A stretch of DNA of 64,000 nt from Acidithiobacillus marinus (GCF_002847505.1 NZ_MXAV01000017.1:1-64000); one strand, 5' to 3'. Counted from the first letter of the stretch, positions 26,422 through 37,759 are shown. The notes: generated from the sequence alone by a model not told the origin. A program made the numbers and translations.

Positions 26422-28134
26422 ATGACCACCCCTAACGCTGAAATGCTTGTTGAACCCAGTTTTGCCGAGATGTTTGAGGAAAGCCAAAGTACTCAGGGCC
26501 TGAAGCCCGGTGAGTTGCTTACCGGCATCGTGACCCGAGTGGATAATGATTTTGTCATTGTCGATGTGGGTTTGAAATCTGAAGGTCCCATCCCCGCCGA
26601 GCAGTTTCGTAATGCTGAGGGTGAAATCGAGGTCAAGGTCGGAGACTCGGTTGAAGTCTGTCTGGAGCTGGTGGAAGACGGCATGGGTGAAACCCGCTTG
26701 TCCCGGGAAAAAGCCCGGCGTGCCAAGACCTGGGTCGATCTGGAAAAATCCTTCAATGATAATGCCGTGGTGCATGGCTTCCTGACCGGCAAGGTCAAGG
26801 GTGGTTTCACGGTCAGCATTGATGGGGTCCGGGCTTTCCTGCCAGGTTCACTGGTGGATGTGCGTCCGGTGCGCGATGTGGCCTATCTTGAAGGCAAAGA
26901 CCTCGAGATGAAAATCATCAAACTGGATCGCAAGCGCAACAATGTGGTGGTATCGCGCCGCGCGGTCGTGGAGCAGGAACAAAGCGCAGAGCGCGGTGTA
27001 TTGCTGGAAAGTATTCAGGAAGGGGCCATTCTTGATGGTGTGGTCAAGAACCTGACTGATTACGGCGCATTTATTGATCTGGGTGGCATTGATGGCCTGC
27101 TGCATATCACGGATATGGGCTGGCGCCGTGTCAAGCATCCCAGCGAAGTGGTCACCGTTGGTGCCGAGGTGCGCGTGCTGGTGCTCAAATTCGACCGCGA
27201 AAGAGGCCGTATTTCTCTGGGCATGAAGCAGCTGGGAGAAGATCCGTGGCGCGATATCGCCCGTCGTTATCCTGAATCGACCCGTATTTTCGGCAAGGTC
27301 ACCAATGTCACCGATTATGGTGCATTCGTAGAAATCGAAGAGGGTGTGGAAGGTCTGGTCCATGTTTCCGAAATCGACTGGACCAACAAGAACATCAATC
27401 CCGCCAAGGCCCTGCATGTTGGTCAGGAAGTCGAGGTGATGATTCTGGATATTGATGAAGAGCGTCGGCGCATTTCTCTGGGCATCAAGCAGTGTCTGCC
27501 CAACCCCTGGGATGATTTTGCCCAGAACTTCCAGAAGGGTGACCGCGTTTCTGGCCAGATCAAGAGCATTACCGACTTCGGGGTTTTTGTCGGCCTGGAT
27601 GGTGGTATTGACGGACTGATTCATCTTTCCGACCTGGCCTGGGATCGCACCGGTGAAGAAGCGGTGCGCGACTTCAAGAAGGGCGATACTCTGGAAGCCG
27701 TGGTTCTGAGTATTGATCCGGAACGTGAACGTATCAGCCTCGGTATCAAGCAGATGGAAACCGATCCTTTCATTCAGTTTGTGGTCGCCAATGAGAAGGG
27801 CGCTCTGGTAGAAGGTGAAGTCATTTCTGTCGATGGTCGTGGTGCGGAAATCCGCCTGGGTGAAGGTGTCGAAGGTCATCTTCCCCAGCGTGAGCTGAGC
27901 AAGGGCCAAACCCTGGCAACCGGTGACAAGATTGAAGTGGCCATTGCTGCTGTCGACCGGAAAAACCGCACTTTGACTTTAAGCACCAAGGCGCGCGATG
28001 TAAGCGCTGCGCCTTCGGCTGAAGAGCAGGCAGCGGCAACTCAGCAGTATGCGCGGAGTGCGGCGACGGGCACCACGAGTCTGGGTGATCTGATCAAAGA
28101 GCAGCTCAAGCGTAAGCAAGAAGAGGAAAGTTAA
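26422..28134 (+). CDS. rpsA: 30S ribosomal protein S1
   Basis: A 570-residue protein with six S1 OB-fold repeats that recruits mRNA to the 30S subunit. The repeats are recognisable by their GxVT.V...F.FV..G.EG and RISLG endings, for instance [39 protein letters not shown] and [23 protein letters not shown]. The N-terminal S2-binding region [11 protein letters not shown] is present. ATG 26422 is preferred to the in-frame TTG 26413 although its GAGG site is somewhat distant. A strong terminator follows. Confidence 0.96.
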   Translation: MTTPNAEMLVEPSFAEMFEESQSTQGLKPGELLTGIVTRVDNDFVIVDVGLKSEGPIPAEQFRNAEGEIEVKVGDSVEVCLELVEDGMGETRLSREKARRAKTWVDLEKSFNDNAVVHGFLTGKVKGGFTVSIDGVRAFLPGSLVDVRPVRDVAYLEGKDLEMKIIKLDRKRNNVVVSRRAVVEQEQSAERGVLLESIQEGAILDGVVKNLTDYGAFIDLGGIDGLLHITDMGWRRVKHPSEVVTVGAEVRVLVLKFDRERGRISLGMKQLGEDPWRDIARRYPESTRIFGKVTNVTDYGAFVEIEEGVEGLVHVSEIDWTNKNINPAKALHVGQEVEVMILDIDEERRRISLGIKQCLPNPWDDFAQNFQKGDRVSGQIKSITDFGVFVGLDGGIDGLIHLSDLAWDRTGEEAVRDFKKGDTLEAVVLSIDPERERISLGIKQMETDPFIQFVVANEKGALVEGEVISVDGRGAEIRLGEGVEGHLPQRELSKGQTLATGDKIEVAIAAVDRKNRTLTLSTKARDVSAAPSAEEQAAATQQYARSAATGTTSLGDLIKEQLKRKQEEES

Positions 28135-28144
28135 GTCCAGCACC

Positions 28145-28188
28145 ACTCCCGGAGTGTGCCTATGGCACCCCCGGGAGTCACTTTTTTA
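28145..28188 (+). terminator. Rho-independent terminator after rpsA
   Basis: An imperfect inverted repeat pairs ACTCCCGG (28145-28152) with CCGGGAGT (28171-28178), extended by GTGCC/GGCAC around a TAT loop, followed by CACTTTTTTA. It separates rpsA from ihfB. Confidence 0.8.
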
Positions 28189-28241
28189 TAGTCTTCAGTT
28201 TCCCAATCAGTACCCTATTTATTTTAAAGAAGCTAAAAATC

Positions 28242-28544
28242 ATGACTAAATCCGAATTGATCAAAAATATCAGCGCCCAGTATCCGCATCTGAGTGTGCG
28301 CGATATCGAAATGGCTGCCCGTCATATGCTGGATTACCTCAGTGATGCCTTGGCTGAAGGTGAGCGCATTGAGATTCGTGGCTTTGGTAGCTTTTCCCTG
28401 CACGTTCGTCCTGCCAAGCAGGGTCGTAACCCCAAGACTGGTGAATCAGTGATGGTACCGGAAAAGCGGGTTCCTCATTTCAAGCCGGGTAAGGAACTGC
28501 GTGAGCAGGTGGATTATCCGGAGAATGCGTCTGGCAAGGCCTGA
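28242..28544 (+). CDS. ihfB: Integration host factor subunit beta
   Basis: A 100-residue DNA-bending protein of the HU/IHF family. It begins [15 protein letters not shown], has the beta-arm signature [22 protein letters not shown] with the intercalating proline region (GRNPKTGE) and ends with the helix [12 protein letters not shown]. It pairs with IHF-alpha, which is encoded elsewhere. The rpsA-ihfB-lapB order is conserved in gammaproteobacteria. The stop abuts the TTG start of lapB. Confidence 0.95.
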   Translation: MTKSELIKNISAQYPHLSVRDIEMAARHMLDYLSDALAEGERIEIRGFGSFSLHVRPAKQGRNPKTGESVMVPEKRVPHFKPGKELREQVDYPENASGKA

Positions 28545-29708
28545 TTGACCATAGCCGGCGTGGATTCTGCGGTTGTCCTCGTTCTGGGGATTGCCATTAC
28601 TATCGGCGCTCTCCTGGGTTTTTGGTTGGGTCGAGGCCGGAAAAGTATTACCAGCAAAACCATCCCCCAAGTTTATATTCAGGGGCTGAACTATTTACTG
28701 AGTGAGCGTCAGGATCAGGCTGTAGAGGTTTTCCTGGACGCCTTGCGTCAGCACCCGGAAAGTGTGGATATTCTCCTCGCGCTGGGGCGGCAATTCCGCA
28801 GACGCGGCGAACTGGAAAGAGCCTTGCGCGTACATCAGTATCTGCTGGAACAACCCGCTTTGACTCTGGAATTGCGGCGGAGCGTCCTTTTTGAAATTGC
28901 TCGTGATTATCTGAAAGCCGGAATCCTGGATCGGGCGGAAAGTATTCTCAAGGAATTGCTGGAAAGTCAGCCTGATCATGCCGAGGGTTTGGCTACTTTG
29001 GCTGAGCTGTACGAACTGGGCAGTGAATGGGCTTCATCCATCGAGATTCGCCAGCGTTTGTTGCAGTCCGGGCTTCCCCGGCAGCGAGAAGTAATCGCTC
29101 TGCTATACGGAGAGCTGGCTGAAGAGTCCTTGCGTCAGGGAGAGCGTGAACAGGCCCAGCAATTTCTGCGGGCTGCGCGTCGGGAGGCTCCTGAGAATCC
29201 AAGGGTTCTCCTGATTGCCGGGCGCCTGGCATTCATGGCGGAAGACTGGCAAAAAGCCCTCCGGTACTGGGAGAAATTGCTGGATCACCGTGCTGGTTCG
29301 GCGATTTTGCTGGTGCTCGACGCTTTCCTGCAGGCACTGCAGCATCTGGCAAAACCGCAGCGCCAGGAATATATGCAGCGTTTGGAGGCTTACTGCCATT
29401 CGCCGCTGGCTATCAAGCGCCTGGCAGAAGCCTTGCAGTTGCAGGAAGGACAGCAGATAGCCGCCCGTTTTTTACGCAGTATTTTGTTCAAAAACCCCGA
29501 TCTCCGGGTGTTTCAGCTGTTGTTGCGTATGGATGCCCAGGCGCCAGAAGCAGAGCTGATGGAGAAAATGGCCTTGGCCGTGCGGCAATGGCAGATTGAC
29601 CCTGAACTCTTCCATTGCCATGTTTGTGGCTATCAAAGTACACAGTACTATTGGCGCTGCCCTAGTTGCCGTCAGTGGGGTACGTTCTCAGGAGAAAAAA
29701 AACCATGA
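28545..29708 (+). CDS. lapB: Lipopolysaccharide assembly protein B (YciM)
   Basis: A 387-residue inner-membrane-anchored cytoplasmic protein that tunes LpxC degradation by FtsH in E. coli. It has a single N-terminal helix (residues 8-27), a run of tetratricopeptide repeats (about 45-330) and a C-terminal rubredoxin-type zinc knuckle, CHVCG and CPSC, near residues 360-378. The start is TTG 28545 directly after ihfB, with AAGG five bases before it; GTG 28560 is an alternative. It overlaps pyrF by four bases. Confidence 0.9.
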   Translation: MTIAGVDSAVVLVLGIAITIGALLGFWLGRGRKSITSKTIPQVYIQGLNYLLSERQDQAVEVFLDALRQHPESVDILLALGRQFRRRGELERALRVHQYLLEQPALTLELRRSVLFEIARDYLKAGILDRAESILKELLESQPDHAEGLATLAELYELGSEWASSIEIRQRLLQSGLPRQREVIALLYGELAEESLRQGEREQAQQFLRAARREAPENPRVLLIAGRLAFMAEDWQKALRYWEKLLDHRAGSAILLVLDAFLQALQHLAKPQRQEYMQRLEAYCHSPLAIKRLAEALQLQEGQQIAARFLRSILFKNPDLRVFQLLLRMDAQAPEAELMEKMALAVRQWQIDPELFHCHVCGYQSTQYYWRCPSCRQWGTFSGEKKP

Positions 29709-30394
29709 AATCGCCTCTGATTGTGGCCCTGGATTATGCCGATCCGAGTGCGGCGCTGGACTTGGCTGCTTTATTGGATCCATCACAATGCCGGGTCAAA
29801 ATAGGCAAGGAGCTTTTTACCGTCGCAGGCCCGCTGCTGGTGGAACAACTGCAGGACAAGGGCTTTGAAGTGTTTCTGGATCTCAAGTTTCACGATATTC
29901 CCCAGACCGTCGCCAAGGCCTGTCATGCTGCCGCGCAACTGGGGGTTTGGATGCTTAATGTTCATGCCAGTGGTGGTCAGGCCATGCTGGAAGCCGCGCG
30001 CAAGGCCGTAGACGCCTCTCCGCATCGTCCCCTGTTGATTGCGGTGACGGTGTTAACGAGCTTGGATGCTCCTGCGCTACAGCAGGTAGGTGTGTTTGAT
30101 CCGGTATCTGTGCAAGTGGAAAGATTGGCGGCGCTCAGTGCAGCAGCGGGTCTGGACGGGCTGGTATGTTCTGCACAGGAAGCCGCGCAAATGAAGCTTG
30201 CACATCCGGAGCTTTGTTTGGTGACACCGGGTATTCGTCCGCCGGAGCATATTGCGGATGATCAAAAACGTACCATGACTCCGGCAGCAGCACTGGCCGC
30301 CGGCGCGGATTATCTGGTCGTTGGCCGGCCCATCACTGCGGCTGCAGATCCAGCGCAGGCCTTGGCGGCTATGCTGGCTGCTTGCGCAGCTTAG
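29705..30394 (+). CDS. pyrF: Orotidine 5'-phosphate decarboxylase
   Basis: A 229-residue TIM-barrel enzyme for the last step of UMP synthesis. Motifs are [26 protein letters not shown], the catalytic [14 protein letters not shown] with its Lys and Asp pair, MLNVHASGG, and the phosphate-gripper end VTPGIRPPE and [14 protein letters not shown] 29705 overlaps the lapB stop (ATGA). The order lapB-pyrF is a standard proteobacterial arrangement. Confidence 0.95.
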   Translation: MKSPLIVALDYADPSAALDLAALLDPSQCRVKIGKELFTVAGPLLVEQLQDKGFEVFLDLKFHDIPQTVAKACHAAAQLGVWMLNVHASGGQAMLEAARKAVDASPHRPLLIAVTVLTSLDAPALQQVGVFDPVSVQVERLAALSAAAGLDGLVCSAQEAAQMKLAHPELCLVTPGIRPPEHIADDQKRTMTPAAALAAGADYLVVGRPITAAADPAQALAAMLAACAA

Positions 30395-30579
30395 TGTGAG
30401 GATGGGGCGTATTTTCATTTTATGAAATCCGACTAATATGCTTAAGACATGGCTTGATGACCGCGTGCGATGCTTTTGAGTGTTTCGAGAATGCGGGCTT
30501 GAAAACCCCGGCGATAGATAACAGATTATTTATAGCGTATTGCCTTGCCGTAAGAGGAACAGATGGAGAGAAAGCTTCA

Positions 30580-31167
30580 GTGACAGCCGATGATGTAGTG
30601 AATGTCTACAAAAATGATGGTGCATTGCTTCAGGGACATTTTTTATTGTCTTCGGGCTTGCATAGTGATACCTATTTGCAGTCTGCAAAAGTGCTGCAAA
30701 ATCCAGAGCATGCAGCAGCACTTTGTGCAGCCATGGTGGCCGGTATCCCCGCAGACCTGCGTCAGCAGATTCAGTGTGTGGTCGGGCCGGCCATGGGGGC
30801 GGTGCTGGTTTCCTATGAATGTGGCCGAGCACTGGGCTTGCGGAGTCTTTTTACCGAACGCGAAAATGGAGAGATGGTTTTGCGACGGGGCTTTGCCTTG
30901 TCACCCGGTGAGGCCGTATTGGTGGTCGAAGATATCACTACCACGGGCGGTTCGACGCGGGAGTGTATTGCTGCAGTAGAAGCGGCGGGTGGAAAAGTAG
31001 TGGCCAGCTCCGCCATTATTGACCGCAGTGCTGGATTCCAGGATTTTGATGGTGTCCCTTTTTATCCGCTCTTGCGTTTGCCGGTGCGGACCTGGTCCGC
31101 AGAAGCCTGCCCGCTTTGTGCAGCAGGGGATGTGCCGGTCAAACCGGGGAGTCGGGGGCTGCGCTGA
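30580..31167 (+). CDS. pyrE: Orotate phosphoribosyltransferase
   Basis: A 195-residue enzyme joining orotate to PRPP in pyrimidine synthesis. It shows GHFLLSSGLHSDTYLQSAKVL near the N terminus, VVGPAMGAVLVSYECGRALG, and the PRPP signature VLVVEDITTTGGSTREC. The start is taken as GTG 30580 because homology to the family begins there; the frame is open upstream to 30454, but those residues look unlike PyrE. GGAGAG lies about 12 bases upstream. The C-terminal CPLCAAG pair is typical of the shorter, Thermus-like PyrE group. It follows pyrF after a 185-bp gap. Confidence 0.9.
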   Translation: MTADDVVNVYKNDGALLQGHFLLSSGLHSDTYLQSAKVLQNPEHAAALCAAMVAGIPADLRQQIQCVVGPAMGAVLVSYECGRALGLRSLFTERENGEMVLRRGFALSPGEAVLVVEDITTTGGSTRECIAAVEAAGGKVVASSAIIDRSAGFQDFDGVPFYPLLRLPVRTWSAEACPLCAAGDVPVKPGSRGLR

Positions 31168-31240
31168 CCTTGAGGGGCGGCGAGCATGTGTTTATGATGG
31201 GTGTTCAGGCTTAGACAAAATGAAAAACAAGGATCAGTTC

Positions 31241-32524
31241 ATGCAAATTTCCACACCGGAGGCCGCGCCTCTGGAAAGACACATTCATGTGACCATTCCT
31301 GCCAGTGAGGTAGAAAGTGGCGTCACGCAACGTTTACGTAACAAGGCACGCTCGGCGCGCTTTCCGGGTTTCCGTCCGGGTAAGGCGCCGCTCGCCATTG
31401 TCGAACGGCACTACGGATCAGATGCTCTCATGGAGACTTTTGATCAACTGATCAATGAGCATTACGCCCAAGCCGTGCGCGAACAGTCCTTGCGTCCTGT
31501 GGGCCGCCCCGACGTGCAGGTTGAGAAGGGCGGGCGCGGAGAGGATTTCGTGTTTACGGCGGTGGTAGAAGTCTACCCCGAGTTCGAGCCGCAGGTCCCC
31601 GAGGCGGCCGTCATTCGCAAGACGGCGGAGGTGAGTGAGGCGGATGTGGATGCAACCATCGACATCATGCGCCAGCAACGGCGTGTTTACGTCAAGGCCG
31701 AGCGTGCCGCACAAAATGAGGATCGGGTCACTGTGGATTTTCAGGGCCTGATGGACGGAGAGCCCATGCCCGGTGGGGATGTGGTGGATTACCAGGTGGT
31801 TCTGGGTGGCGGGCGCTTGCTGCCAGACATCGAACAAGGTCTCGTAGGTATGTCCGATGGAGAAGAAAAATCCGTTTCTGTGCAGTTTCCTGAAGATTAT
31901 CATGTGGCTGAGCTGGCCGGGAAAAATGCCGAGTTTCATCTTCAGGTCAAGGAGGTGGCTGCTCCTCAGCTGCCCGAACTGGATGCCGAATTTGCCCTGG
32001 CCCTGGGCATTGAAGATGGCGATGTGGCAGCCCTGCGTCAGGAGGTCAAGGAAAATCTTGAGCGCGAAGCCCAGCGCCTCAGTCATGCCCAAGTCAAGGC
32101 GCAGATTCTGGATCTCGTTGCCGACAGTAACCAGCCGGACCTGCCCAAGCAGATGTTGGCCCAGGAACTGGAACAGTTAAAGAAAGACCCCAATGCGGGC
32201 AATCATAACGATCTGGATAGTATTGCTCGGCGTCGTGTGGTCCTAGGGTTGGTCCTGAGTGAGATTGTGCGCCGGGAAAAACTCCAGGCCAGTTCCGGCG
32301 AAGTGACCCAGGTCATTCGGGATATGGCAGAACAGTATGAAGATCCGGACCAGTTTGTCGCCTGGTATCGCAGCAAGCCGGAGCAACTGGAGCAGGCTGA
32401 AGCCATGGTTCTTGAGGACAAGGTGGTGGCATGGCTTCTGGAGCGTGTTAAAGTGACTGAAGAGCCGGTGAGTTTCAATCAGTTGATTGGCCGTGCCCCG
32501 GCGCCACAAACCCTGTCCGAATAA
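31241..32524 (+). CDS. tig: Trigger factor (ribosome-associated chaperone)
   Basis: A 427-residue nascent-chain chaperone with peptidyl-prolyl isomerase activity. The N-terminal ribosome-binding signature is [19 protein letters not shown], the FKBP-type domain lies around residues 150-235 ([30 protein letters not shown]) and the C-terminal chaperone arms fill the rest. ATG 31241 has AAGGA eight bases upstream; ATG 31220 is an alternative. tig-clpP-clpX-lon is a classic proteostasis cluster. Confidence 0.95.
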   Translation: MQISTPEAAPLERHIHVTIPASEVESGVTQRLRNKARSARFPGFRPGKAPLAIVERHYGSDALMETFDQLINEHYAQAVREQSLRPVGRPDVQVEKGGRGEDFVFTAVVEVYPEFEPQVPEAAVIRKTAEVSEADVDATIDIMRQQRRVYVKAERAAQNEDRVTVDFQGLMDGEPMPGGDVVDYQVVLGGGRLLPDIEQGLVGMSDGEEKSVSVQFPEDYHVAELAGKNAEFHLQVKEVAAPQLPELDAEFALALGIEDGDVAALRQEVKENLEREAQRLSHAQVKAQILDLVADSNQPDLPKQMLAQELEQLKKDPNAGNHNDLDSIARRRVVLGLVLSEIVRREKLQASSGEVTQVIRDMAEQYEDPDQFVAWYRSKPEQLEQAEAMVLEDKVVAWLLERVKVTEEPVSFNQLIGRAPAPQTLSE

Positions 32525-32532
32525 CGGGTTGC

Positions 32533-32553
32533 GGACACATCCCGGATGTGTCC
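32533..32553 (+). other. Perfect 9-bp hairpin between tig and clpP
   Basis: GGACACATC and GATGTGTCC pair perfectly around a three-base CCG loop, starting nine bases after the tig stop and ending shortly before the clpP ribosome site. No T-run follows, so it is more likely an mRNA processing or stability hairpin than a terminator. Confidence 0.6.
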
Positions 32554-32598
32554 CTCAATGGAGGAGCAGCAATGATGTGGAAACAAACAGGAGACACC

Positions 32599-33219
32599 AT
32601 GACGCCCGCCCCGCAAGGTTTAGGCTATGTGCCGATTGTGGTTGAGCAAACCGGCCGTGGTGAGCGTTCCTATGATATTTATTCCCGGCTGCTGAAAGAA
32701 AGGGTAATTTTCATGGTCGGCCAGGTAGAAGATATGATGGCCAACCTGGTGGTTGCCCAGTTGCTATTCCTGGAAGCCGAGAATCCCGACAAGGATATCG
32801 CTTTGTATATCAATAGTCCGGGCGGTTCGGTAACCGCAGGTATGGCTATTTATGATACCATGCAGTTCATTCGACCCCAGGTCAGTACGGTCTGTATTGG
32901 TCAGGCTGCGAGTATGGGCGCGGTATTGCTGGCTGCAGGGGCAGAGGGCAAGCGCTACGCCTTACCTAATGCCCGAATCATGTTGCATCAGCCCTCTGGC
33001 GGTTTTCAGGGGCAAGCCCATGATATCGAAATTCATACCAAGGAGATTCTGCGCATTCGTGAACGACTCAATGATATTCTGGTCCATCATACCGGACAGA
33101 GTCGCGAGCGCATTGAACAGGATCTCGACCGGGACTTTTTCATGTCGGCCGAAGAGGCCCAAACTTATCATCTCGTGGATGCCGTGATTACTCATCGCGG
33201 TGATGACGAGACCGCCTGA
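32599..33219 (+). CDS. clpP: ATP-dependent Clp protease proteolytic subunit
   Basis: A 206-residue serine peptidase forming the 14-mer chamber that works with ClpX or ClpA. The catalytic triad is visible as Ser105 in [11 protein letters not shown], His130 in IMLHQPSGG and Asp179 in DLDRDFF. The short propeptide-like N terminus precedes [13 protein letters not shown]. Two starts have good ribosome sites: ATG 32599 (AGGAGA five bases upstream) and ATG 32572 (GGAGGAG), giving 206 or 215 residues. I prefer 32599 on length. Confidence 0.95.
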   Translation: MTPAPQGLGYVPIVVEQTGRGERSYDIYSRLLKERVIFMVGQVEDMMANLVVAQLLFLEAENPDKDIALYINSPGGSVTAGMAIYDTMQFIRPQVSTVCIGQAASMGAVLLAAGAEGKRYALPNARIMLHQPSGGFQGQAHDIEIHTKEILRIRERLNDILVHHTGQSRERIEQDLDRDFFMSAEEAQTYHLVDAVITHRGDDETA

Positions 33220-33238
33220 AACAGGCAGGAGAACAGCT

Positions 33239-34513
33239 ATGGCTGGAAAGCATGAGGGAAATGGTGAAAAGACTTTGTATTGTTCTTTTTGCGGCAAGAG
33301 TCAGCACGAAGTCCGCAAGCTGATTGCCGGTCCATCGGTATTTATCTGCGATGAATGTATTGAGCTGTGCAATGATATCGTTAAGGACGAAATTCTTGAC
33401 GATATGCACGGAGATCAGCCGGACAAGCTGCCTAAGCCCATGGAGATCCGCAAAACGCTGGACGATTATGTGATTGGTCAGGAGAGTGCCAAAAAAGTAC
33501 TTTCGGTGGCTGTCTATAATCACTACAAGCGTCTGGAGCATGGTGGCAAGGACAACGAAGTAGAGCTCGACAAGAGTAACATTCTACTGATCGGTCCCAC
33601 CGGTTCGGGTAAGACTTTGCTGGCCCAGACTCTGGCCCGTCTGTTGAACGTCCCTTTTGCCATGGCCGATGCCACGACCCTTACCGAGGCAGGATATGTG
33701 GGTGAGGATGTGGAAAACATCATTCAGAAGTTGCTGCAGAAATGCGATTATGATGTGGAGAAGGCGCAAACTGGTATTGTTTATATTGACGAAATCGACA
33801 AGATTACCCGTAAGTCAGAAAATCCCTCCATTACCCGGGATGTCTCCGGCGAAGGGGTGCAGCAGGCCTTGTTGAAGTTGATTGAAGGTACGGTGGCCTC
33901 GGTTCCTCCCCAGGGCGGACGTAAGCATCCCCAGCAGGAGTTTTTGCAGGTGGACACCCGCCACATTCTGTTCATCTGTGGCGGTGCTTTTGCGGGCCTT
34001 GAAAAATCCGTTTCTTCACGATTGGAAAAAGGCGGTATGGGTTTCAACGCTCCCCTGAAAAAACAGGACAAGGACGCGACAGCGGCCATGCTGATGCAGA
34101 ATCTGGAACCCGAAGATCTGGTGCGCTATGGGTTGATTCCCGAATTTGTCGGCCGCTTGCCCATATTGGCGCTCTTGGAGGAGTTGGATGAGGAAGCCTT
34201 GATGTCCATCCTCACCGAACCCAAAAACGCCTTGATCAAGCAATATCAGAAAATGTTTTCATTGGAAGGGGTGACTTTGGAGTTCCGTCCGGAAGCCCTT
34301 AAGGCTATTGCTAAAAAAGCACTGGCCAGAAAAACCGGTGCTCGCGGTTTACGGTCCATCCTGGAACAGATTCTGCTGGATACGATGTACGAGTTGCCGT
34401 CCATGACAGGTATCAAAAAAGTCGTTGTGGATGCGGCTGTTGTGGACAGTGGCGGGAAGCCGCTGCTGGTGTATGACGATGCCATCAAGGTGGATATATC
34501 TCACCCTGCCTAA
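33239..34513 (+). CDS. clpX: ATP-dependent Clp protease ATP-binding subunit ClpX
   Basis: A 424-residue AAA+ unfoldase feeding ClpP. The N-terminal zinc finger has CSFCGK and CDECIELC. The ATPase shows Walker A in [12 protein letters not shown], Walker B in [10 protein letters not shown], the pore GYVGEDVEN, sensor [10 protein letters not shown]-type IPEFVGRLP and the C-terminal KTGARGLR with the sensor-2 Arg. Start ATG 33239 has AGGAG upstream and lies 20 bp after clpP, as expected for co-transcribed partners. Confidence 0.97.
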   Translation: MAGKHEGNGEKTLYCSFCGKSQHEVRKLIAGPSVFICDECIELCNDIVKDEILDDMHGDQPDKLPKPMEIRKTLDDYVIGQESAKKVLSVAVYNHYKRLEHGGKDNEVELDKSNILLIGPTGSGKTLLAQTLARLLNVPFAMADATTLTEAGYVGEDVENIIQKLLQKCDYDVEKAQTGIVYIDEIDKITRKSENPSITRDVSGEGVQQALLKLIEGTVASVPPQGGRKHPQQEFLQVDTRHILFICGGAFAGLEKSVSSRLEKGGMGFNAPLKKQDKDATAAMLMQNLEPEDLVRYGLIPEFVGRLPILALLEELDEEALMSILTEPKNALIKQYQKMFSLEGVTLEFRPEALKAIAKKALARKTGARGLRSILEQILLDTMYELPSMTGIKKVVVDAAVVDSGGKPLLVYDDAIKVDISHPA

Positions 34514-34600
34514 CAAACAGAGAGGGCGCGTTGAAAACCTCAATCAACACCCCCATCTGCTTATCTAATGATGGTTATCATCGAATTTCTGGAGTGAGCC

Positions 34601-37036
34601 GTGGCGCAAATCGATAAAAGTCTCCTGGTAGAAGAAGAATCTCAGATGGTTCCTGTACTGCCGTTGCGGGATGTGGTGGTTTTTCCTTATATGGTGATTC
34701 CGCTTTTTGTGGGGCGTGCAAAATCTATTCACGCGCTGGAAGAAGCGATGTCAGGAGAAAAGCAGATCCTGCTGGTTTCCCAGAAAAATGCGGCGGATGA
34801 TGATCCGCAGCCTGAAAATATATACCGCATCGGGACCCTGGCAACCATTTTGCAGTTACTCAAATTGCCGGATGGTACGGTAAAAGTGCTGGTAGAAGGC
34901 ACGGATCGGGCCAAGATCGTTTCCTTCCTGCCAGCCGATGAATATCTGCGTGCCCAGGTTCAGGTGGTCGCCAGTGGGGCTGCCAATGATCGCGAACTCG
35001 AAGCCCTGATGCGTTCGGTAAGCGCCCAATTTGAGTCCTATGTAAAACTCAACAAGAAAATCCCGCCCGAAATCCTGTCTACCTTGGCCAGCATGGATGA
35101 TCCGGCCCGGCTTGCCGATACGGTGGCCGCCCATCTCAGTCTCAAGCTAGAAGAAAAACAGGATATTCTGGAAAAAGCCGATACCCGGGTGCGGTTGGAA
35201 CATTTGCTCGGCATGATGGAATCCGAAATTGATCTTCTCCAAGTCGAAAAGCGGATTCGTGGGCGAGTGAAACGGCAGATGGAAAAAAGCCAACGCGAGT
35301 ACTATTTGAATGAGCAAATGAAAGCTATTCAAAAGGAGCTCGGTGATCTGTCTGAAGAAGGCGGCAGCGAGCTGGACGAGCTCGCCCGGAAAATTGAAAA
35401 AGCTGGTATGCCCAAGGATGTGCGGGCCAAGGCAGAAGCAGAACTGAAAAAATTGCGCATGATGAGCCCGATGTCGGCTGAAGCGACGGTGGTGCGGAAT
35501 TATATTGATTGGCTGGTGGGCGTGCCATGGCGTAAGCGCAGCAAAATCACCAAAGATCTCAAGCGTGCCAAAGCGGTACTAGATGCCGATCACTATGGGC
35601 TGGAAGACGTTAAGGAACGGATTCTCGAGTATCTTGCCGTTCAGGAGCGGGTGGGCAACAGCCGTGGGCCTATTTTGTGCTTGGTCGGTCCTCCCGGCGT
35701 CGGCAAAACCAGTTTAGGTAGATCCATAGCCGAAGCGACCAACCGCAAATTTGTGCGCATGTCGCTGGGTGGTGTGCGCGATGAAGCCGAGATCCGTGGA
35801 CATCGGCGCACCTATATTGGTGCCTTGCCCGGTAAAATAGTACAAAGTCTTGCCAAGGTGGCCACTCGTAATCCGTTGATGCTGCTGGATGAAGTGGACA
35901 AGATGGCGATGGATTTTCGCGGTGATCCCGCATCAGCCCTGTTGGAAGTGCTGGATCCGGAACAGAACGCGACTTTCAATGACCATTATCTGGAGGTGGA
36001 TTTCAATTTGTCCGAGGTGATGTTCGTGACCACGGCCAACACCTTGAACATACCGGCGCCACTGATGGATCGTATGGAAGTTATTCGCATTTCCGGATAT
36101 ACGGAAGACGAGAAAATTCATATCGCCAGCAAATACCTGCTCCCCAAGCAAATTGAAAAGGCGGGTTTGAAGCCGGGAGAGATGCAGGTTTCGCAAACCG
36201 TCATCCGGGATATCATCCGTTACTATACGCGTGAAGCGGGCGTGCGGAATCTTGAAAGGGAACTGGCTCGGATTTGTCGAAAGGTTGTCAAGGAATTGTT
36301 GCTGGATAAAAAACGCAGCAAAATTCAGGTATCTGATCGCAATCTGGACAAATATCTGGGTGTCCGGCGTTTTGATTTTGGCAAAGCCGAAAAAGAAAAT
36401 CGCATTGGTGAGGTCACTGGTCTGGCCTGGACCGAGGTGGGCGGAGAATTGCTGAGTATTGAAGCGGTGGTGGTGCCGGGTCGTGGCAAGCTGCTGATTA
36501 CCGGTAAGCTCGGCGATGTCATGCAGGAGTCCATTCAGGCTGCCATGAGTGTGGTACGCGCCAGATCACGCGCTTTGGGTATTCCCGCTGATTTTTATCA
36601 GAATCGTGATGTGCATATTCACGTTCCGGAAGGTGCAACGCCCAAGGATGGACCCAGTGCCGGTATTGGCATGGCTACGGCGCTGGTTTCCGCATTGACC
36701 AGCATTCCGGTAAGGGCCACGGTGGCCATGACCGGAGAAATCACTTTGCGTGGTGAGGTTCTGCCTATTGGTGGTTTAAAAGAGAAATTGCTGGCGGCCC
36801 ATCGTGGCGGCATCAGTACGGTGATGATTCCGGCAGAAAATGAAAAAGATCTGCAGGAAATTCCCAAAAATGTGCGAGATGCCCTGACGATCAAACCGGT
36901 ACGCTGGATTGATGAAGTTCTGGCCATTGCTCTGGAGACTTCGCCTACGCCATTGCCCGATGATGGTGAAGGGATGCCTGGAGTGGTTCCGCCCGGAGTG
37001 GGGGATAATTCTGAAGACAAGGCGACAGCACATTAG
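34601..37036 (+). CDS. lon: ATP-dependent protease Lon
   Basis: An 811-residue cytoplasmic AAA+ serine protease degrading misfolded and regulatory proteins. It has the N-terminal substrate domain ([21 protein letters not shown]), a coiled coil near residue 230 ([20 protein letters not shown]), the ATPase with [12 protein letters not shown] and LLDEVDKM, and a protease domain with the Ser in [10 protein letters not shown] and the Lys in [18 protein letters not shown]. The start is GTG 34601 with GGAG seven bases upstream. Its C terminus is a short acidic/proline tail. Confidence 0.97.
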   Translation: MAQIDKSLLVEEESQMVPVLPLRDVVVFPYMVIPLFVGRAKSIHALEEAMSGEKQILLVSQKNAADDDPQPENIYRIGTLATILQLLKLPDGTVKVLVEGTDRAKIVSFLPADEYLRAQVQVVASGAANDRELEALMRSVSAQFESYVKLNKKIPPEILSTLASMDDPARLADTVAAHLSLKLEEKQDILEKADTRVRLEHLLGMMESEIDLLQVEKRIRGRVKRQMEKSQREYYLNEQMKAIQKELGDLSEEGGSELDELARKIEKAGMPKDVRAKAEAELKKLRMMSPMSAEATVVRNYIDWLVGVPWRKRSKITKDLKRAKAVLDADHYGLEDVKERILEYLAVQERVGNSRGPILCLVGPPGVGKTSLGRSIAEATNRKFVRMSLGGVRDEAEIRGHRRTYIGALPGKIVQSLAKVATRNPLMLLDEVDKMAMDFRGDPASALLEVLDPEQNATFNDHYLEVDFNLSEVMFVTTANTLNIPAPLMDRMEVIRISGYTEDEKIHIASKYLLPKQIEKAGLKPGEMQVSQTVIRDIIRYYTREAGVRNLERELARICRKVVKELLLDKKRSKIQVSDRNLDKYLGVRRFDFGKAEKENRIGEVTGLAWTEVGGELLSIEAVVVPGRGKLLITGKLGDVMQESIQAAMSVVRARSRALGIPADFYQNRDVHIHVPEGATPKDGPSAGIGMATALVSALTSIPVRATVAMTGEITLRGEVLPIGGLKEKLLAAHRGGISTVMIPAENEKDLQEIPKNVRDALTIKPVRWIDEVLAIALETSPTPLPDDGEGMPGVVPPGVGDNSEDKATAH

Positions 37037-37049
37037 ATCTTGGTTGTTG

Positions 37050-37087
37050 GCCTCTGATACATAATTATGTATCAGAGGCTGCTTTTT
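37050..37087 (+). terminator. Terminator after lon (perfect 30-nt palindrome)
   Basis: Positions 37050-37079 read the same on both strands (arms GCCTCTGATACATAA and TTATGTATCAGAGGC), followed by TGCTTTTTAA. The stem is a perfect 13-15 bp. It separates lon from hupB and could terminate in either direction, though the T-run favours the plus strand. Confidence 0.8.
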
Positions 37088-37174
37088 AATGTTAAACCGT
37101 CGCTAAATAACGACGAATATTGTTCAGGAAATCGCGTTTAACAATCGAGATATGTTGTGATTTTTTCCGTGTTC

Positions 37175-37204
37175 TTGACAAGTGTTTTTTTACCCTGCTA
37201 TAAC
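37175..37204 (+). promoter_or_regulatory. Sigma70-type promoter for hupB
   Basis: A consensus -35 TTGACA (37175-37180) is separated by 18 bases from TATAAC (37199-37204), which is preceded by TGC as in an extended -10. Transcription would begin about 60 bp upstream of hupB, leaving an untranslated leader. This is the clearest promoter in the window. Confidence 0.8.
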
Positions 37205-37272
37205 CTTGCAGGTGCACAGCAGATAAGTGGTTTCACCCATACTGACTAGGTCTATAACAGGAGAAAGAAATT

Positions 37273-37545
37273 ATGAACAAATCTGAATTGATCGAAAAAA
37301 TCGCCGAAGAAGCAGGTGTAACCCGGGCTGCCGCAGGCCATACCCTGGATGCCGCCATCAAGGTGGTCACTGAAGCCTTGAAAGCGGGCGATCAGGTCAC
37401 GCTGGTAGGTTTTGGATCCTTTCTGGTTGCTGAACGTGAAGCACGTAAGGGTCGTAATCCTGCTACGGGTGCAGAAATCATGATTGCTGCCAGTCGCACA
37501 CCCAAATTTAAAGCTGGTAAAGCACTGCGTGATGCAGTAAACTAG
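37273..37545 (+). CDS. hupB: DNA-binding protein HU-beta
   Basis: A 90-residue nucleoid protein of the HU family: [15 protein letters not shown] at the start, helix-turn region, [22 protein letters not shown] at the beta arm with the intercalating proline, and [15 protein letters not shown] at the end. The order lon-hupB is conserved in proteobacteria. A strong promoter lies upstream. Two tRNA genes follow directly. Confidence 0.96.
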   Translation: MNKSELIEKIAEEAGVTRAAAGHTLDAAIKVVTEALKAGDQVTLVGFGSFLVAEREARKGRNPATGAEIMIAASRTPKFKAGKALRDAVN

Positions 37546-37557
37546 CGCGTCTGGTTA

Positions 37558-37633
37558 GGGCGGTTAGCTCAGTTGGTAGAGCGTCGGCTTTACACGCCGA
37601 ATGTCGGGGGTTCGAGCCCCTCACCGCCCACCA
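37558..37633 (+). tRNA. tRNA-Val(TAC)
   Basis: A complete 76-nt tRNA with encoded CCA. Acceptor GGGCGGT/ACCGCCC, D arm AGCTCAGTTGGTAGAGC, anticodon stem TCGGC/GCCGA around TTTACAC (anticodon TAC) and T arm GGGGGTTCGAGCCCC-like. It lies 12 bp after hupB. Confidence 0.97.
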
Positions 37634-37643
37634 CCAATTTATT

Positions 37644-37720
37644 GGGGTGGTAGTTCAGTTGGTTAGAATGCCGGCCTGTCACGCCGGAGGTCGCGGGTTC
37701 GAGCCCCGTCCGCCCCGCCA
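37644..37720 (+). tRNA. tRNA-Asp(GTC)
   Basis: A complete 77-nt tRNA with encoded CCA. Acceptor GGGGTGG/CCGCCCC, D arm with AGTTCAGTTGGTTAGAAT, anticodon stem CCGGC/GCCGG around CTGTCAC (anticodon GTC) and T arm GCGGGTTCGAGCCCCGT. It is ten bases downstream of tRNA-Val and likely shares its transcript. Confidence 0.97.
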
Positions 37721-37728
37721 AATGAAAA

Positions 37729-37759
37729 AAGGCGCCCTCGCAAGTGGGTGCTTTTTTTA
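37729..37759 (+). terminator. Terminator after the tRNA-Val/tRNA-Asp pair
   Basis: A hairpin pairs GCGCCC with GGGTGC (one G-T pair), flanked by an A-run before and a seven-base T-run after. It ends the tRNA transcript before the PpiD-like gene. Confidence 0.75.
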
